NCBI RefSeq assembly: GCF_002204795.1
Contig: NZ_NIXO01000027.1
Location: 19,661 to 83,660 of the forward strand
Length of the DNA stretch: 64,000 nucleotides
Source: Pseudomonas sp. K2I15
GTDB taxonomy: Bacteria; Pseudomonadota; Gammaproteobacteria; Pseudomonadales; Pseudomonadaceae
Direction of reading: 5' to 3'
Position numbers and translations under genes: made by a program. This document shows positions 55,642-63,980 of this stretch, piece by piece. The notes below the pieces were generated by a model. It saw only the letters and a list, made by a program, of their open reading frames with translations. It did no database searches and was not told the DNA's origin. Every line of letters starts with the position of its first letter. Within the stretch, counting starts at the first letter, position 1.

Positions 55642-57464
55642 TTAAGTGTCTCCAGGGCAGAGGTAAAGGCGCTGGCGCCCTGCTCTGCGGAGCTTGCGGC
55701 CAAACGCATAAACGCAAACAGCTCGCGACCGGCCCCCACGTTATTGCCCAGAAGGCCCGTGGCAGGCGCGCGCGCTGCAAATTCTTCGGCGTCCACCTTA
55801 AGCTCCAAGGTGCCTTTGACGCCATCCACGCGAATGATATCGCCATCGCGCACGCGTGCCAGTGGCCCGCCGCTCTGGGCTTCAGGGTTGACATGAATCG
55901 CGGCGGGAATCTTACCCGAGGCGCCGGACATACGCCCGTCTGTTACCAGGGCAACCTTGAAGCCACGATCCTGCAGCACGCCGAGGAACGGCGTCATCTT
56001 GTGCAATTCCGGCATGCCATTGGAGCGCGGTCCCTGGAAGCGCATCACGGCGACAAAGTCTTTTTCCAGTTGGCCGGCCTTGAACGCATCGGCCAGGTCT
56101 TGTTGGTCCTGGAACACCACGGCTGGCGCTTCGACGATTTGATGTTCGAGCGCCACGGCGGAAACCTTCATCACACCACGGCCCAGGTTGCCTTCCATCA
56201 CTCGTAGGCCGCCCTCGGGCGAGAACGCACGGGCCACGGGGCGCAGGATGGTTTCGTCGAGGCTTTCGATCGGGCCTTCACGCCATACCAGTTCGCCGTC
56301 CACCAGGAACGGTTCCCGGGTGTAGCGGCTCAGGCCGTGACCGGCCACGGTGTTGACGTCGTTGTGCAGCAGGCCGGCTTCCAGCAGTTCGCGGATCAGG
56401 AACGACATACCGCCCGCCGCCTGGAAGTGGTTGATGTCGGCCTTGCCGTTTGGATAAACGTGGGACAGGGTCGGCACCACCTCGGAGAGGTCAGCCATGT
56501 CATCCCAAGTCAAGATGATGCCCGCCGACATGGCGATGGCCGGCATGTGCAGGGTGTGATTGGTGGACCCGCCGGTGGCGTTGAGGGCGATGATGGAGTT
56601 GACGATGGATTTCTCGTCGACGATCTCGCCGATCGGCGTGAAGTTACCGTTGGCCTTGGTCAGGCGCGTGACCTGGTGCGCGGCTTCGCGGGTCAGTGCG
56701 TCACGCAGCGGCGTGTACGGGTTGACGAACGAAGCGCCCGGCAAGTGCAGGCCCATCACTTCCATCAGCAACTGGTTGGTGTTGGCGGTGCCGTAGAACG
56801 TGCAGGTGCCCGGGCTGTGGTAGGACTTCATCTCCGATTCCAGCAGCTCTTCGCGGGTGGCCTTGCCTTCGGCGTAGCGCTGGCGCACGTCGGCTTTCTG
56901 TTTGTTGGAGATACCCGACGGCATTGGCCCGCCCGGTACGAAGATCATCGGCAGGTGGCCGTAGCGCAGGGCGCCCATCATCAGGCCGGGGACGATCTTG
57001 TCGCAGATACCGAGCATCAGCGCGGCGTCGAACATGTTGTGGGACAGCGCTACCGCCGTCGACATCGCAATCACTTCACGGCTCAGCAGGCTGAGCTCCA
57101 TGCCCGGCTCGCCCTGGGTCACGCCGTCGCACATGGCGGGGGTGCCGCCAGCGAACTGGCCAACAGAGCCGACTTCACGCAGGGCTTTTTTGATTTGCTC
57201 GGGGAAATGCTCGTACGGCTGGTGGGCCGAGAGCATGTCGTTATATGACGAAACAATTGCCACGTTGGCGGCGTTCATCATACGCAGGCTATTTTTGTCT
57301 TCAGTGCCGCAACCGGCCACGCCGTGGGCAAAGTTGGCGCATTGCAGCTTGCCGCGCATCGGGCCGTCGCTGGCAGCGCCGCGAATAAGCGCAAGGTATG
57401 CCTCACGGGTTGCACGGCTGCGGGCGATAAGCCGTTCGGTGACCTCAAGTACGCGGGGATGCAT
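55638..57464 (-). CDS. edd: 6-phosphogluconate dehydratase
   Basis: A 608-residue IlvD/Edd-family iron-sulfur dehydratase. Landmarks include CDGVTQGEPGMELSLLSREV, ALMLGICDKIVPGLMMGALR, CTFYGTANTNQLLMEVMGLH and GRMSGASGKIPAAIHV. Produces KDG-6-phosphate in the Entner-Doudoroff pathway, the main hexose route of Pseudomonas. First gene of edd-glk-gltR-gtrS; divergent from gapA across a region with two HexR-type sites. Confidence 0.97.
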   Translation of the reverse strand: MHPRVLEVTERLIARSRATREAYLALIRGAASDGPMRGKLQCANFAHGVAGCGTEDKNSLRMMNAANVAIVSSYNDMLSAHQPYEHFPEQIKKALREVGSVGQFAGGTPAMCDGVTQGEPGMELSLLSREVIAMSTAVALSHNMFDAALMLGICDKIVPGLMMGALRYGHLPMIFVPGGPMPSGISNKQKADVRQRYAEGKATREELLESEMKSYHSPGTCTFYGTANTNQLLMEVMGLHLPGASFVNPYTPLRDALTREAAHQVTRLTKANGNFTPIGEIVDEKSIVNSIIALNATGGSTNHTLHMPAIAMSAGIILTWDDMADLSEVVPTLSHVYPNGKADINHFQAAGGMSFLIRELLEAGLLHNDVNTVAGHGLSRYTREPFLVDGELVWREGPIESLDETILRPVARAFSPEGGLRVMEGNLGRGVMKVSAVALEHQIVEAPAVVFQDQQDLADAFKAGQLEKDFVAVMRFQGPRSNGMPELHKMTPFLGVLQDRGFKVALVTDGRMSGASGKIPAAIHVNPEAQSGGPLARVRDGDIIRVDGVKGTLELKVDAEEFAARAPATGLLGNNVGAGRELFAFMRLAASSAEQGASAFTSALETLK

Positions 57465-57584
57465 GTATAGAACTCCAGGCTAACGGATGTGGCGACCTGA
57501 GAGTCTATGCTGGTCAAAAGCCCGCCGCGAAGAGGTTGGCAGGGTGTTGCTTGACCAATCGGACCAGTTGATTCAGGTCACTCG

Positions 57585-57599
57585 TTGTAGATTGAACAA
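57585..57599. promoter_or_regulatory. HexR-type operator (edd side)
   Basis: TTGT-AGATTGA-ACAA is an exact match to TTGT-N7-ACAA, the HexR operator pattern described in Pseudomonas for edd, zwf and gap promoters. It lies 121 bases upstream of the edd start. Confidence 0.82.
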
Positions 57600-57646
57600 A
57601 ATATTGCCACTAAAAAGGCTTGTTTTCTATTTTTATGCGAATAATC

Positions 57647-57661
57647 TTGTAATTCTTACAA
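57647..57661. promoter_or_regulatory. HexR-type operator (gapA side)
   Basis: TTGT-AATTCTT-ACAA, again TTGT-N7-ACAA, lies 25 bases before the gapA ATG, where a repressor would block transcription or its early steps. The centres of the two sites are 62 bases apart. Confidence 0.85.
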
Positions 57662-57685
57662 CAAATCGACGACAGGCACCTTCCA

Positions 57686-58687
57686 ATGACTCTACGTATC
57701 GCTATCAATGGTTTTGGCCGTATTGGCCGAAATGTCCTGCGCGCACTGTATACCCAAGGCTACCGTCAGGATTTGCAGATCGTCGCCATCAACGATCTCG
57801 GCGACAGCTCGATCAATGCCCACCTGCTTAAATACGACACCGTCCACGGTACTTTCGACGCAGAGGTCGCTCACGATCAGGAAAGCCTGACCGTCAACGG
57901 TGACCGGATTGCCGTCAGTGCCATTCGCAACCCGGCCGACCTGCCGTGGGCTGCACACAAGGTCGACGTGGTGTTCGAATGCACCGGTTTGTTCACCGAC
58001 CGTGACAAGGCCGCCGCTCATATTACCGCTGGCGCACGCAAGGTGATCATCTCGGCCCCGGCCAAAGGCGCCGATGCCACCGTGGTATATGGCGTGAACC
58101 ATGACATTTTGCGTCAATCCCACCAGATCATCTCCAACGCTTCCTGCACCACCAACTGCCTGGCGCCGGTGGCCCAGGTGCTGCACCGCGAGCTGGGCAT
58201 CGAAAGCGGCTTGATGACCACCATCCACGCCTACACCAACGACCAGAACCTGACCGACGTCTACCACACCGACCCGTACCGCGCGCGTTCGGCCACCCAG
58301 AACATGATCCCGAGCAAGACCGGCGCCGCCGAAGCCGTGGGCCTGGTACTGCCGGAACTGGCAGGCAAGCTGACCGGCATGGCCGTACGTGTACCGGTGA
58401 TCAACGTGTCGCTGGTAGACCTCACCGTGCAGCTGAAGAAAGAAGCCAGCGCCGAACAAGTCAACGCGCTACTGAAAGAAGCCAGCCAACACTCGAAAAT
58501 CCTCGGCTACAACACCCTGCCGCTGGTTTCCAGTGACTTCAACCATAACCCGCTTTCGTCGATCTTCGACGCCAATCACACCAAGGTCAGCGGCAAACTG
58601 CTGAAAGTGCTGGCCTGGTACGACAACGAGTGGGGCTTCTCGAACCGTATGCTGGATAACTGCCTGGCGCTCTGCAACGCGGAGTAA
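57686..58687 (+). CDS. gapA: Glyceraldehyde-3-phosphate dehydrogenase, type I
   Basis: A 333-residue enzyme. NAD-binding start RIAINGFGRIGRNVLRAL, catalytic Cys154 in SNASCTTNCLAPV, the S-loop RARSATQNMIPSKTGAAEAV and the C-terminal WYDNEWGFSNRML. It converts G3P to 1,3-bisphosphoglycerate below the Entner-Doudoroff split. Divergent from edd and probably coregulated by HexR. Confidence 0.97.
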   Translation: MTLRIAINGFGRIGRNVLRALYTQGYRQDLQIVAINDLGDSSINAHLLKYDTVHGTFDAEVAHDQESLTVNGDRIAVSAIRNPADLPWAAHKVDVVFECTGLFTDRDKAAAHITAGARKVIISAPAKGADATVVYGVNHDILRQSHQIISNASCTTNCLAPVAQVLHRELGIESGLMTTIHAYTNDQNLTDVYHTDPYRARSATQNMIPSKTGAAEAVGLVLPELAGKLTGMAVRVPVINVSLVDLTVQLKKEASAEQVNALLKEASQHSKILGYNTLPLVSSDFNHNPLSSIFDANHTKVSGKLLKVLAWYDNEWGFSNRMLDNCLALCNAE

Positions 58688-58697
58688 TGCTCCGCCC

Positions 58698-58797
58698 GTA
58701 GGAGTGAGCTTGCTCGCGAAGGTCGTCAACGATAACGCGGGCGTCCTGAATCAACGCGGTGTCTCTGCGTTTTTCGCGAGCAAGCCCGCTCCCACAG
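58698..58797. repeat. Chimeric REPIN-like palindrome (GTAGGAG left arm, CCCGCTCCCACA right arm)
   Basis: Left arm GTAGGAGTGAGCTTGCTCGC belongs to the GTAGGAGC type; the right arm GCGAGCAAGCCCGCTCCCAC belongs to the TGTGGGAGCGGGC type. The arms still pair through most of their length. The loop (AACGATAACGCGGGCGTCCT, ending TTTTTC) is that of the 18435 and 41810 copies. Lies between gapA and the heme locus. Confidence 0.9.
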
Positions 58798-58821
58798 TAA
58801 TGCCACTTGCCATTTGTGTTG

Positions 58822-58838
58822 ATGATAAGCATTATCAT
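58822..58838 (+). promoter_or_regulatory. Fur box upstream of the ECF sigma gene
   Basis: ATGATAA-GCA-TTATCAT is a perfect 7-3-7 dyad that closely resembles the Fur consensus GATAATGATAATCATTATC. It ends 26 bases before the sigma-factor start, so iron-loaded Fur would repress it. Confidence 0.85.
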
Positions 58839-58864
58839 TTGCTGCAAATCGGTCTGGTATCACT

Positions 58865-59383
58865 GTGAGCCAATCTCGCTTCAACCAAGTCTTCCTCACC
58901 CAGCGGGTGATTCTGCTGCGCACCTTGCAGCGTATGGTGAATAACCACAGCACCGCCGAGGACCTGCTGCAGGAAACCTACCTGCGCGTTACCCGGGCCT
59001 TGAGCGAGCGGCCGATCGACCACCTCGAACCCTTCGTGTACCAGACGGCGCGCAACCTGGCGCTGGATCACCTGCGCGCCCGCAGGATTCAGGCCCGCAC
59101 CCTGCAGGAAGATGTCCCGCTGGACGTCCTGCAAAGCGTCGCCTCCCCCGTCAGCACCCCGGAAGACGCGACACAGGCCGAGCAATTGCTTGAACACCTG
59201 AGTGTCAGCCTCGGCCAGTTGAGCGCCCGCCAGCAGCAGATCTTTATCCTCAGCCGCCTGCACGGTTGCAGCTATCAAGAGATCGCCGACAAGCTCGACG
59301 TGTCCCTGAGCACCGTGCAAAAGGAACTGAAATTGATCATGGCCATCTGCATAGGTGTGGCCGAAAGACTGGATCGCCCTTAA
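58865..59383 (+). CDS. hxuI: ECF sigma factor of the heme signalling system (HxuI/FecI type)
   Basis: A 172-residue iron-starvation sigma factor. Region 2 reads NNHSTAEDLLQETYLRVTRA with FVYQTARNLALDHLRARR; region 4 has LSARQQQIFILSRLHGCSYQ and EIADKLDVSLSTVQKEL. The start is GTG at 58865. It would direct RNA polymerase to the receptor gene when released by the FecR partner. The symbol follows the P. aeruginosa HxuIRA layout (sigma, anti-sigma, heme receptor); the product type is certain, the orthology probable. Confidence 0.88.
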   Translation: MSQSRFNQVFLTQRVILLRTLQRMVNNHSTAEDLLQETYLRVTRALSERPIDHLEPFVYQTARNLALDHLRARRIQARTLQEDVPLDVLQSVASPVSTPEDATQAEQLLEHLSVSLGQLSARQQQIFILSRLHGCSYQEIADKLDVSLSTVQKELKLIMAICIGVAERLDRP

Positions 59384-59444
59384 GCTTTGTCGGCACAGTC
59401 TGTAGGACTATTGATTAAAACGTGGCGAAGACCCGAGGAACACC

Positions 59445-60413
59445 GTGACGGATCCGAATAAACTGCACCCCCATGAGCTGGCTCATGAGGTGTTGCAAGA
59501 CACGGCTATGGACCAAGCCCTCGACTGGCTGATCGCCTTGCAGTGCCCGCAACCCGGGCAGCAGGCCGAGTTTGAAGCCTGGCTCGCCAACGACCCGTTA
59601 AACGCCGAAGCCTTCATCAAAGCCCAGAACGCCTGGGGCGGCGCGCCAGTGCACAGCGCTGCCGTCGCCTTGAATGCGCCGCGCAAACCCAGCGCCTGGC
59701 GCCGTATCAAACCTCACTGGAAACCCCTGGCCACCGCCGCCGTGCTGCTGCTGGGCCTGTTCAGCTTCAGCAACCTGCCGATGCGCCTGCAGGCCGACCA
59801 CCTGACCGTAGTGGGCGAACGCCAGCGCCTGCAACTGGACGATGGCTCGAAAGTGCTGCTTAACACCAATTCAGCCTTCTCCAGCAGCATCAAGGACCAC
59901 CAGCGCATCGCCCGCCTGTATCAGGGCGAGGCGTTTTTTGAAGTGCTGCCCAGCCGTGGCCTGCCGCTCGAAATCGACGCAGGCCCGGTGCGCGCCAGCG
60001 TGCGCGACACCGCGTTTGCCGTGCGCTACTTGAACGGTGAAGCCCAGGTTCAGGTGCAACGCGGCGATGTCGACCTGAGCAACACCTTCGACGACGCGCG
60101 GGTACGCCTGAGCGCCGGTCAAAGTATCCGCATCGGGCCCAAGGGCTTCGGCCAACCGGCCAAGCTTGACACCACCAAGGACCTGGCCTGGGTCGATGGC
60201 CGGCTGATCTTCGAAAACTGCCCGATGAGCGAAGTGCTGGCCGAGCTGCGCCGCTACTACCCCGGCTGGATCGTCAACAACAACGACAAGCTGGCCAGCG
60301 TTGCAGTCACCGGCAACTACCGCCTCGACCAGCCGCTGGACGTAGTGCGCTCGCTGGCCCACATCACCTCGGCCAAGCTCTCGGAATACCCGGCGCTGGT
60401 GATCCTGAACTAA
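59445..60413 (+). CDS. hxuR: FecR-type anti-sigma factor (HxuR type)
   Basis: A 322-residue protein. N-terminal cytoplasmic DUF4880 segment (ALDWLIALQCPQPGQQAEFE), a single membrane helix at about 92-108 (TAAVLLLGLFSFSNL), and a periplasmic FecR domain (LDDGSKVLLNTNSAF and VRASVRDTAFAVRYLNGEAQ) with a C-terminal secretin/TonB short-like domain (GWIVNNNDKLASVAVTGNYR). It holds the sigma factor until the loaded receptor signals. Start is GTG at 59445, 61 bases after the sigma gene. Confidence 0.9.
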   Translation: MTDPNKLHPHELAHEVLQDTAMDQALDWLIALQCPQPGQQAEFEAWLANDPLNAEAFIKAQNAWGGAPVHSAAVALNAPRKPSAWRRIKPHWKPLATAAVLLLGLFSFSNLPMRLQADHLTVVGERQRLQLDDGSKVLLNTNSAFSSSIKDHQRIARLYQGEAFFEVLPSRGLPLEIDAGPVRASVRDTAFAVRYLNGEAQVQVQRGDVDLSNTFDDARVRLSAGQSIRIGPKGFGQPAKLDTTKDLAWVDGRLIFENCPMSEVLAELRRYYPGWIVNNNDKLASVAVTGNYRLDQPLDVVRSLAHITSAKLSEYPALVILN

Positions 60414-60430
60414 ATGAGAATTATTTTTAC
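60412..60430 (+). promoter_or_regulatory. Possible Fur-like site before the receptor gene
   Basis: AAATGAGAATTATTTTTAC partly matches Fur-box hexamers (GAGAAT/TATTTT) but lacks clean symmetry. It overlaps the stop codon of the anti-sigma gene. Weak; offered because the receptor may have its own iron control besides the sigma factor. Confidence 0.45.
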
Positions 60431-60531
60431 TCGATAGCCAACGACGGTACGTCTCGTTATAGCCAATGCAACTGATTCCTATTTGATTCAGTGTCGCAAC
60501 TATAAGATTCGTACCTTCCGGAGCGCTCTCG

Positions 60532-63111
60532 ATGTCCTCTCGTTTCAACCGCCGGTCCTCTTCGCCCGCTCGCCGCCACGGCTTGTCCCTGCTGACGGCC
60601 GCCCTGCTGATGGCCGGTGCGCCCGTCATGGTCGCCACCGCCGCAGAGCCTGCCACCCGCAGCCAAGGCAATTACAGCTTCAGCATCGAACAGCAATCGC
60701 TGGTCTCGGCCCTGAACGCTTTCACCGCCGTGACCGGCTGGCAAATCGGCCTGCCCGCCGAGCTGGGCCAAGGCGTGTCGTCCCCTGGCGTGCGTGGCTC
60801 GTTGCCGGCGGATAAAGCCCTGGACCGGCTGTTGGTGGGGACCAACCTGGGCTATCGCAAACTGAGCAACAACAACATCGTGCTGGAAAAGCGCGCCGCC
60901 GCCGGCGCCATCACCCTGCAACAAATGACTATCAGCGCCACCCGCCAGGAACAGGCCGTGGACAGCGTACCCAGTACCGTGACGGTGCATGAGCGCGAGG
61001 AACTGGACCGCCAGAACGTCAACACCATCCGCGAATTGGTGCGTTACGAACCGGGTGTTTCGGTGGGTGGTGCCGGTACCCGCGCAGGCAATGCCGGCTA
61101 CAACATTCGCGGGATCGACGGCGACCGCATCCTCACCCAGGTGGACGGCGTCGAAGTCCCGGACAACTTCTTCAACGGCCCCTACGCCAAGACCCGCCGC
61201 AACTACGTCGACCCGGAAATCGTCAAGCGCGTGGAGATCCTGCGCGGCCCGGCCTCGGCCTTGTACGGCAGCAGCGCCATCGGTGGCGCGGTGAGCTATT
61301 TCACCCTCGACCCGAACGACATCATCAAGCCCGGCCAGGATTTCGGCGCCCGCCTGAAGACCGGCTACAGCTCCGCCGACGAGAGCTGGCTGACCTCCGG
61401 CACCGTTGCAGGTCGCGTGCAGGACTTCGATGGTTTGCTGCACCTGAGCCAGCGCAACGGCCATGAAATGGAGTCCTACGACGGCAATAACGCCACCGGC
61501 CTGGCCCGTACCGGGGCTAACCCGGAAGATGCGCGTACCACCAACGTACTGGCCAAATTGGGCTGGAACTACGGCGAAGACAACCGCCTGGGCCTGACCT
61601 ACGAGAAGTTCAAGGATGACCGCGATACCAACCTGAAAAACGCGGTGGGCGGCCCGTTCGTTGGAGGCAGGGGCTTTAACTACTACCGCGACCGTACGGG
61701 CAACGACACCATCACCCGCGAGCGTTTCGGCATAGAGAACACGTTCTCTCTCGACTCGCCGATTGCCGATCACATCAAGACCAGCCTCAACTACCAGATC
61801 GCCAAGACCGACCAGACCACCGCAGAAATCTACCAGCCGTCGCGCAAGGTATTGCGCACTCGCGAAACCCTGTACGAAGAGAAACAGTGGGTATTCGACG
61901 CGCAGTTGGACAAGGCTTTCAGCATCGGCGAAACCGACCACGTAGTGACCTACGGCACCACCCTCAAACAGCAGAAAGTCACCGGTTCCCGTGAAGGCGC
62001 CGCCACCTGCCTGGCCGTCGGCGGCGGTTGCACGGCCATTGGCGCACCCAGCCCGATGGCTTCCGACAGCGTAAAAAAGGCCAGCGACTTCCCGGACCCG
62101 ACCATCAACTCCTACGCGCTGTTTGCCCAGGACCAGATTGCCTGGGACAAGTGGACCTTCCTGCCCAGCGTGCGTTATGACTACATCCAGCTCAAACCCA
62201 AGCTGACTGAGGAGTTCCTCAATACCGTTGACCCGACACGCATCTACGATCACAGCGACTCGGAAAAGAACTGGCACCGTGTAACGCCCAAGTTCGGCGT
62301 GACTTACGCCCTGACCGAGCAATACACCTGGTTCGGCCAATACGCCGAAGGCTACCGCACACCTTCAGCCAAGGCCTTGTATGGCCGCTTTGAAAACCTG
62401 CAGCAGGGCTACACCGTCGAACCCAACCCGGACCTCAAGCCAGAAAGCAGCCGCGGTGTCGAAACCGGGATTCGCGGCAAGTTCGACTCGGGCTCCTTTG
62501 ACGTGGCGGTGTACTACAACAAGTACCGTGATTTCATTGACGAAGATGCTTCGGTTGCCGGTGGCACCGTCCAGCAGTTCGAAGCCAACAACATCAAGCA
62601 CGCCACCATCAAGGGCGTGGAAGCCAAGGGCTGCTTGAACCTCGACGCGTTTGGCGCACCGCAGGGCCTGTACATCCAAGGCTCGGTTGCCTACACCTAC
62701 GGGCGCAATGATGACAGCGGCGAACCGCTGAACAGCGTCAACCCGCTCAAAGGCGTGTTTGGCCTGGGTTACGACCGGCAAAACTACGGTGCCCTGGTCA
62801 GTTGGACCCTGGTCAAGAAACAGGACCGCGTAGACAGCAGCACCTTCTTCGCCCCCGACGGCGACTCCGCCAGCGGCCCGTTCAAGACCCCAGGCTTCGG
62901 CATCGTGGACCTGACCGGTTTCTACAAGGTCACCAACGACGTGACCATCAACGGCGGCCTGTACAACCTCACCGACAAGAAGTACTGGAACTGGGATGAC
63001 GTGCGCAGCTACGACAGTGTTGGCGAAGCCGGCGTAACCGGCCCGGCCAACCTCGACCGCCTGACCCAGCCGGGCCGCAACTTTGCGATCAACCTGATCT
63101 GGGACATCTAA
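60532..63111 (+). CDS. hxuA: TonB-dependent heme receptor with signalling (STN) domain, HxuA type
   Basis: An 859-residue outer-membrane transducer. Signal peptide ends near residue 38 (ATAAEP). The STN signalling domain covers about 45-125 (FSIEQQSLVSALNAFTAVTG), the plug 125-245 (NIRGIDGDRILTQVDGVEVP, RVEILRGPASALYGSSAIGG), then a barrel of about 600 residues ending NFAINLIWDI. It resembles the hemoglobin/heme receptor family, with GYRTPSAKALY in place of FRAP and NPDL in place of NPNL. No His lies between those motifs, only Tyr. With the sigma and anti-sigma genes and the heme oxygenase it forms a heme uptake and cell-surface signalling unit. Confidence 0.9.
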   Translation: MSSRFNRRSSSPARRHGLSLLTAALLMAGAPVMVATAAEPATRSQGNYSFSIEQQSLVSALNAFTAVTGWQIGLPAELGQGVSSPGVRGSLPADKALDRLLVGTNLGYRKLSNNNIVLEKRAAAGAITLQQMTISATRQEQAVDSVPSTVTVHEREELDRQNVNTIRELVRYEPGVSVGGAGTRAGNAGYNIRGIDGDRILTQVDGVEVPDNFFNGPYAKTRRNYVDPEIVKRVEILRGPASALYGSSAIGGAVSYFTLDPNDIIKPGQDFGARLKTGYSSADESWLTSGTVAGRVQDFDGLLHLSQRNGHEMESYDGNNATGLARTGANPEDARTTNVLAKLGWNYGEDNRLGLTYEKFKDDRDTNLKNAVGGPFVGGRGFNYYRDRTGNDTITRERFGIENTFSLDSPIADHIKTSLNYQIAKTDQTTAEIYQPSRKVLRTRETLYEEKQWVFDAQLDKAFSIGETDHVVTYGTTLKQQKVTGSREGAATCLAVGGGCTAIGAPSPMASDSVKKASDFPDPTINSYALFAQDQIAWDKWTFLPSVRYDYIQLKPKLTEEFLNTVDPTRIYDHSDSEKNWHRVTPKFGVTYALTEQYTWFGQYAEGYRTPSAKALYGRFENLQQGYTVEPNPDLKPESSRGVETGIRGKFDSGSFDVAVYYNKYRDFIDEDASVAGGTVQQFEANNIKHATIKGVEAKGCLNLDAFGAPQGLYIQGSVAYTYGRNDDSGEPLNSVNPLKGVFGLGYDRQNYGALVSWTLVKKQDRVDSSTFFAPDGDSASGPFKTPGFGIVDLTGFYKVTNDVTINGGLYNLTDKKYWNWDDVRSYDSVGEAGVTGPANLDRLTQPGRNFAINLIWDI

Positions 63112-63120
63112 TCAATGAAG

Positions 63121-63165
63121 CCTCGCCCCGCCGGAATTAATCTTCGCCGGGGTGAGGATTTTTTA
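63121..63165 (+). terminator. Terminator between the receptor and heme oxygenase genes
   Basis: CCTCGCCCC and GGGGTGAGG (with CGCCGG / CCGGCG symmetry inside) form an imperfect stem followed by ATTTTTT. If efficient, the heme oxygenase would need its own promoter in the 75 bases that follow. Confidence 0.75.
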
Positions 63166-63241
63166 CTGTGACGCGTCTTCTGGTTCGTCTAGTTCATAAC
63201 AGCCTGGCAACCAGACGCTTTCTCTTCTCAAGGACATCTTC

Positions 63242-63850
63242 ATGACCGCATCTCCTACCGCTGAACGCCCAAGCCTGCGCTCCCAACGCCTGAACCAGAT
63301 CACCAACGAGCCGCATACCAAGCTCGACGCGTTAGTGAAGGCCCATGCTCCGTTTGAAACCCAAGCCAATTTTGCCCGCTTCGTGGTCGCGCAGTACCTG
63401 TTCCAGTCGGAACTGGTGGCGTTGTACAACGATGCCGAGCTGATCAAGGTCATCCCCGACCTGGCCGAACGCTGCCGTGCCGAAGCGGCCAAGCTGGACC
63501 TGGGCGACCTGGACACCGAAGTACCGGCCCCGGTCGCCGGCGCGGTGAAAAACCCGAGCAAGGCCCAAGCGCTGGGCTGGTTGTTCGTGTCCGAAGGCTC
63601 CAAGCTCGGCGCTGCATTCCTGATCAAGCGTGCCGTGGGCCTGGGCTTGAGCGAAACCTTCGGTGCCCGTCACCTGGGCGAGCCGGCTGGTGGTCGCGCT
63701 GAAGGCTGGAAGAGTTTCACCCGCACCCTCGACGCGCTGGACTTCACTGCCGAAGAAGAAGCCGAAGTGGAAAAAGGCGCGGTTGATGCGTTCGTGCGCT
63801 TCACCGTGTTGCTGGAACAGGCGTACGCTAGCGCCCCTGAATTAGCCTGA
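63242..63850 (+). CDS. hemO: Biliverdin-producing heme oxygenase (HemO/PigA family)
   Basis: A 202-residue bacterial heme oxygenase. Proximal heme ligand His25 is in RLNQITNEPHTKLDALVKAH; the distal helix reads LGWLFVSEGSKLGAAFLIKR. It opens imported heme to biliverdin, releasing iron. Compared with P. aeruginosa PigA as I remember it, Asn18, Lys33 and Phe115 correspond to Asn19, Lys34 and Phe117, while Arg130 takes the place of Lys132. Those residues set the unusual delta/beta opening of heme, so that regiochemistry is a reasonable guess. It follows the receptor after a terminator. Confidence 0.92.
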   Translation: MTASPTAERPSLRSQRLNQITNEPHTKLDALVKAHAPFETQANFARFVVAQYLFQSELVALYNDAELIKVIPDLAERCRAEAAKLDLGDLDTEVPAPVAGAVKNPSKAQALGWLFVSEGSKLGAAFLIKRAVGLGLSETFGARHLGEPAGGRAEGWKSFTRTLDALDFTAEEEAEVEKGAVDAFVRFTVLLEQAYASAPELA

Positions 63851-63874
63851 TTCTCTGGTTGGAATGAGATCAAA

Positions 63875-63940
63875 TGTGGGAGCAACTGTCTTGATGGCCA
63901 TAACCTAGGCATCGTTCTCAAAGACAGCCAAGCTCCCACA
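63875..63940. repeat. Short, degenerate REPIN-like inverted repeat
   Basis: TGTGGGAGC-aactgtctt at the left and aagacagccaA-GCTCCCACA at the right mirror each other over about 18 bases with one indel. The ends match the TGTGGGAGC terminus of the other copies but the GGGCTTGCTCGCG part is replaced by CTGTCTTTG-like sequence. Confidence 0.7.
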
Positions 63941-63980
63941 GCTCTGCGCCGTGTGACCTTTACGACATACCGCTGCCGAA

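Noticed and set aside
60457..62340. A 627-codon open frame opposite the heme receptor
   Set aside because: Shadow frame without family resemblance or ribosome-binding site.
63168..63241. RNA thermometer in the leader of hemO
   Set aside because: An imperfect pairing (GCGTCTTCTGGTT with AACCAGACGC) exists, but it does not cover the ribosome-binding site and is too weak to claim.
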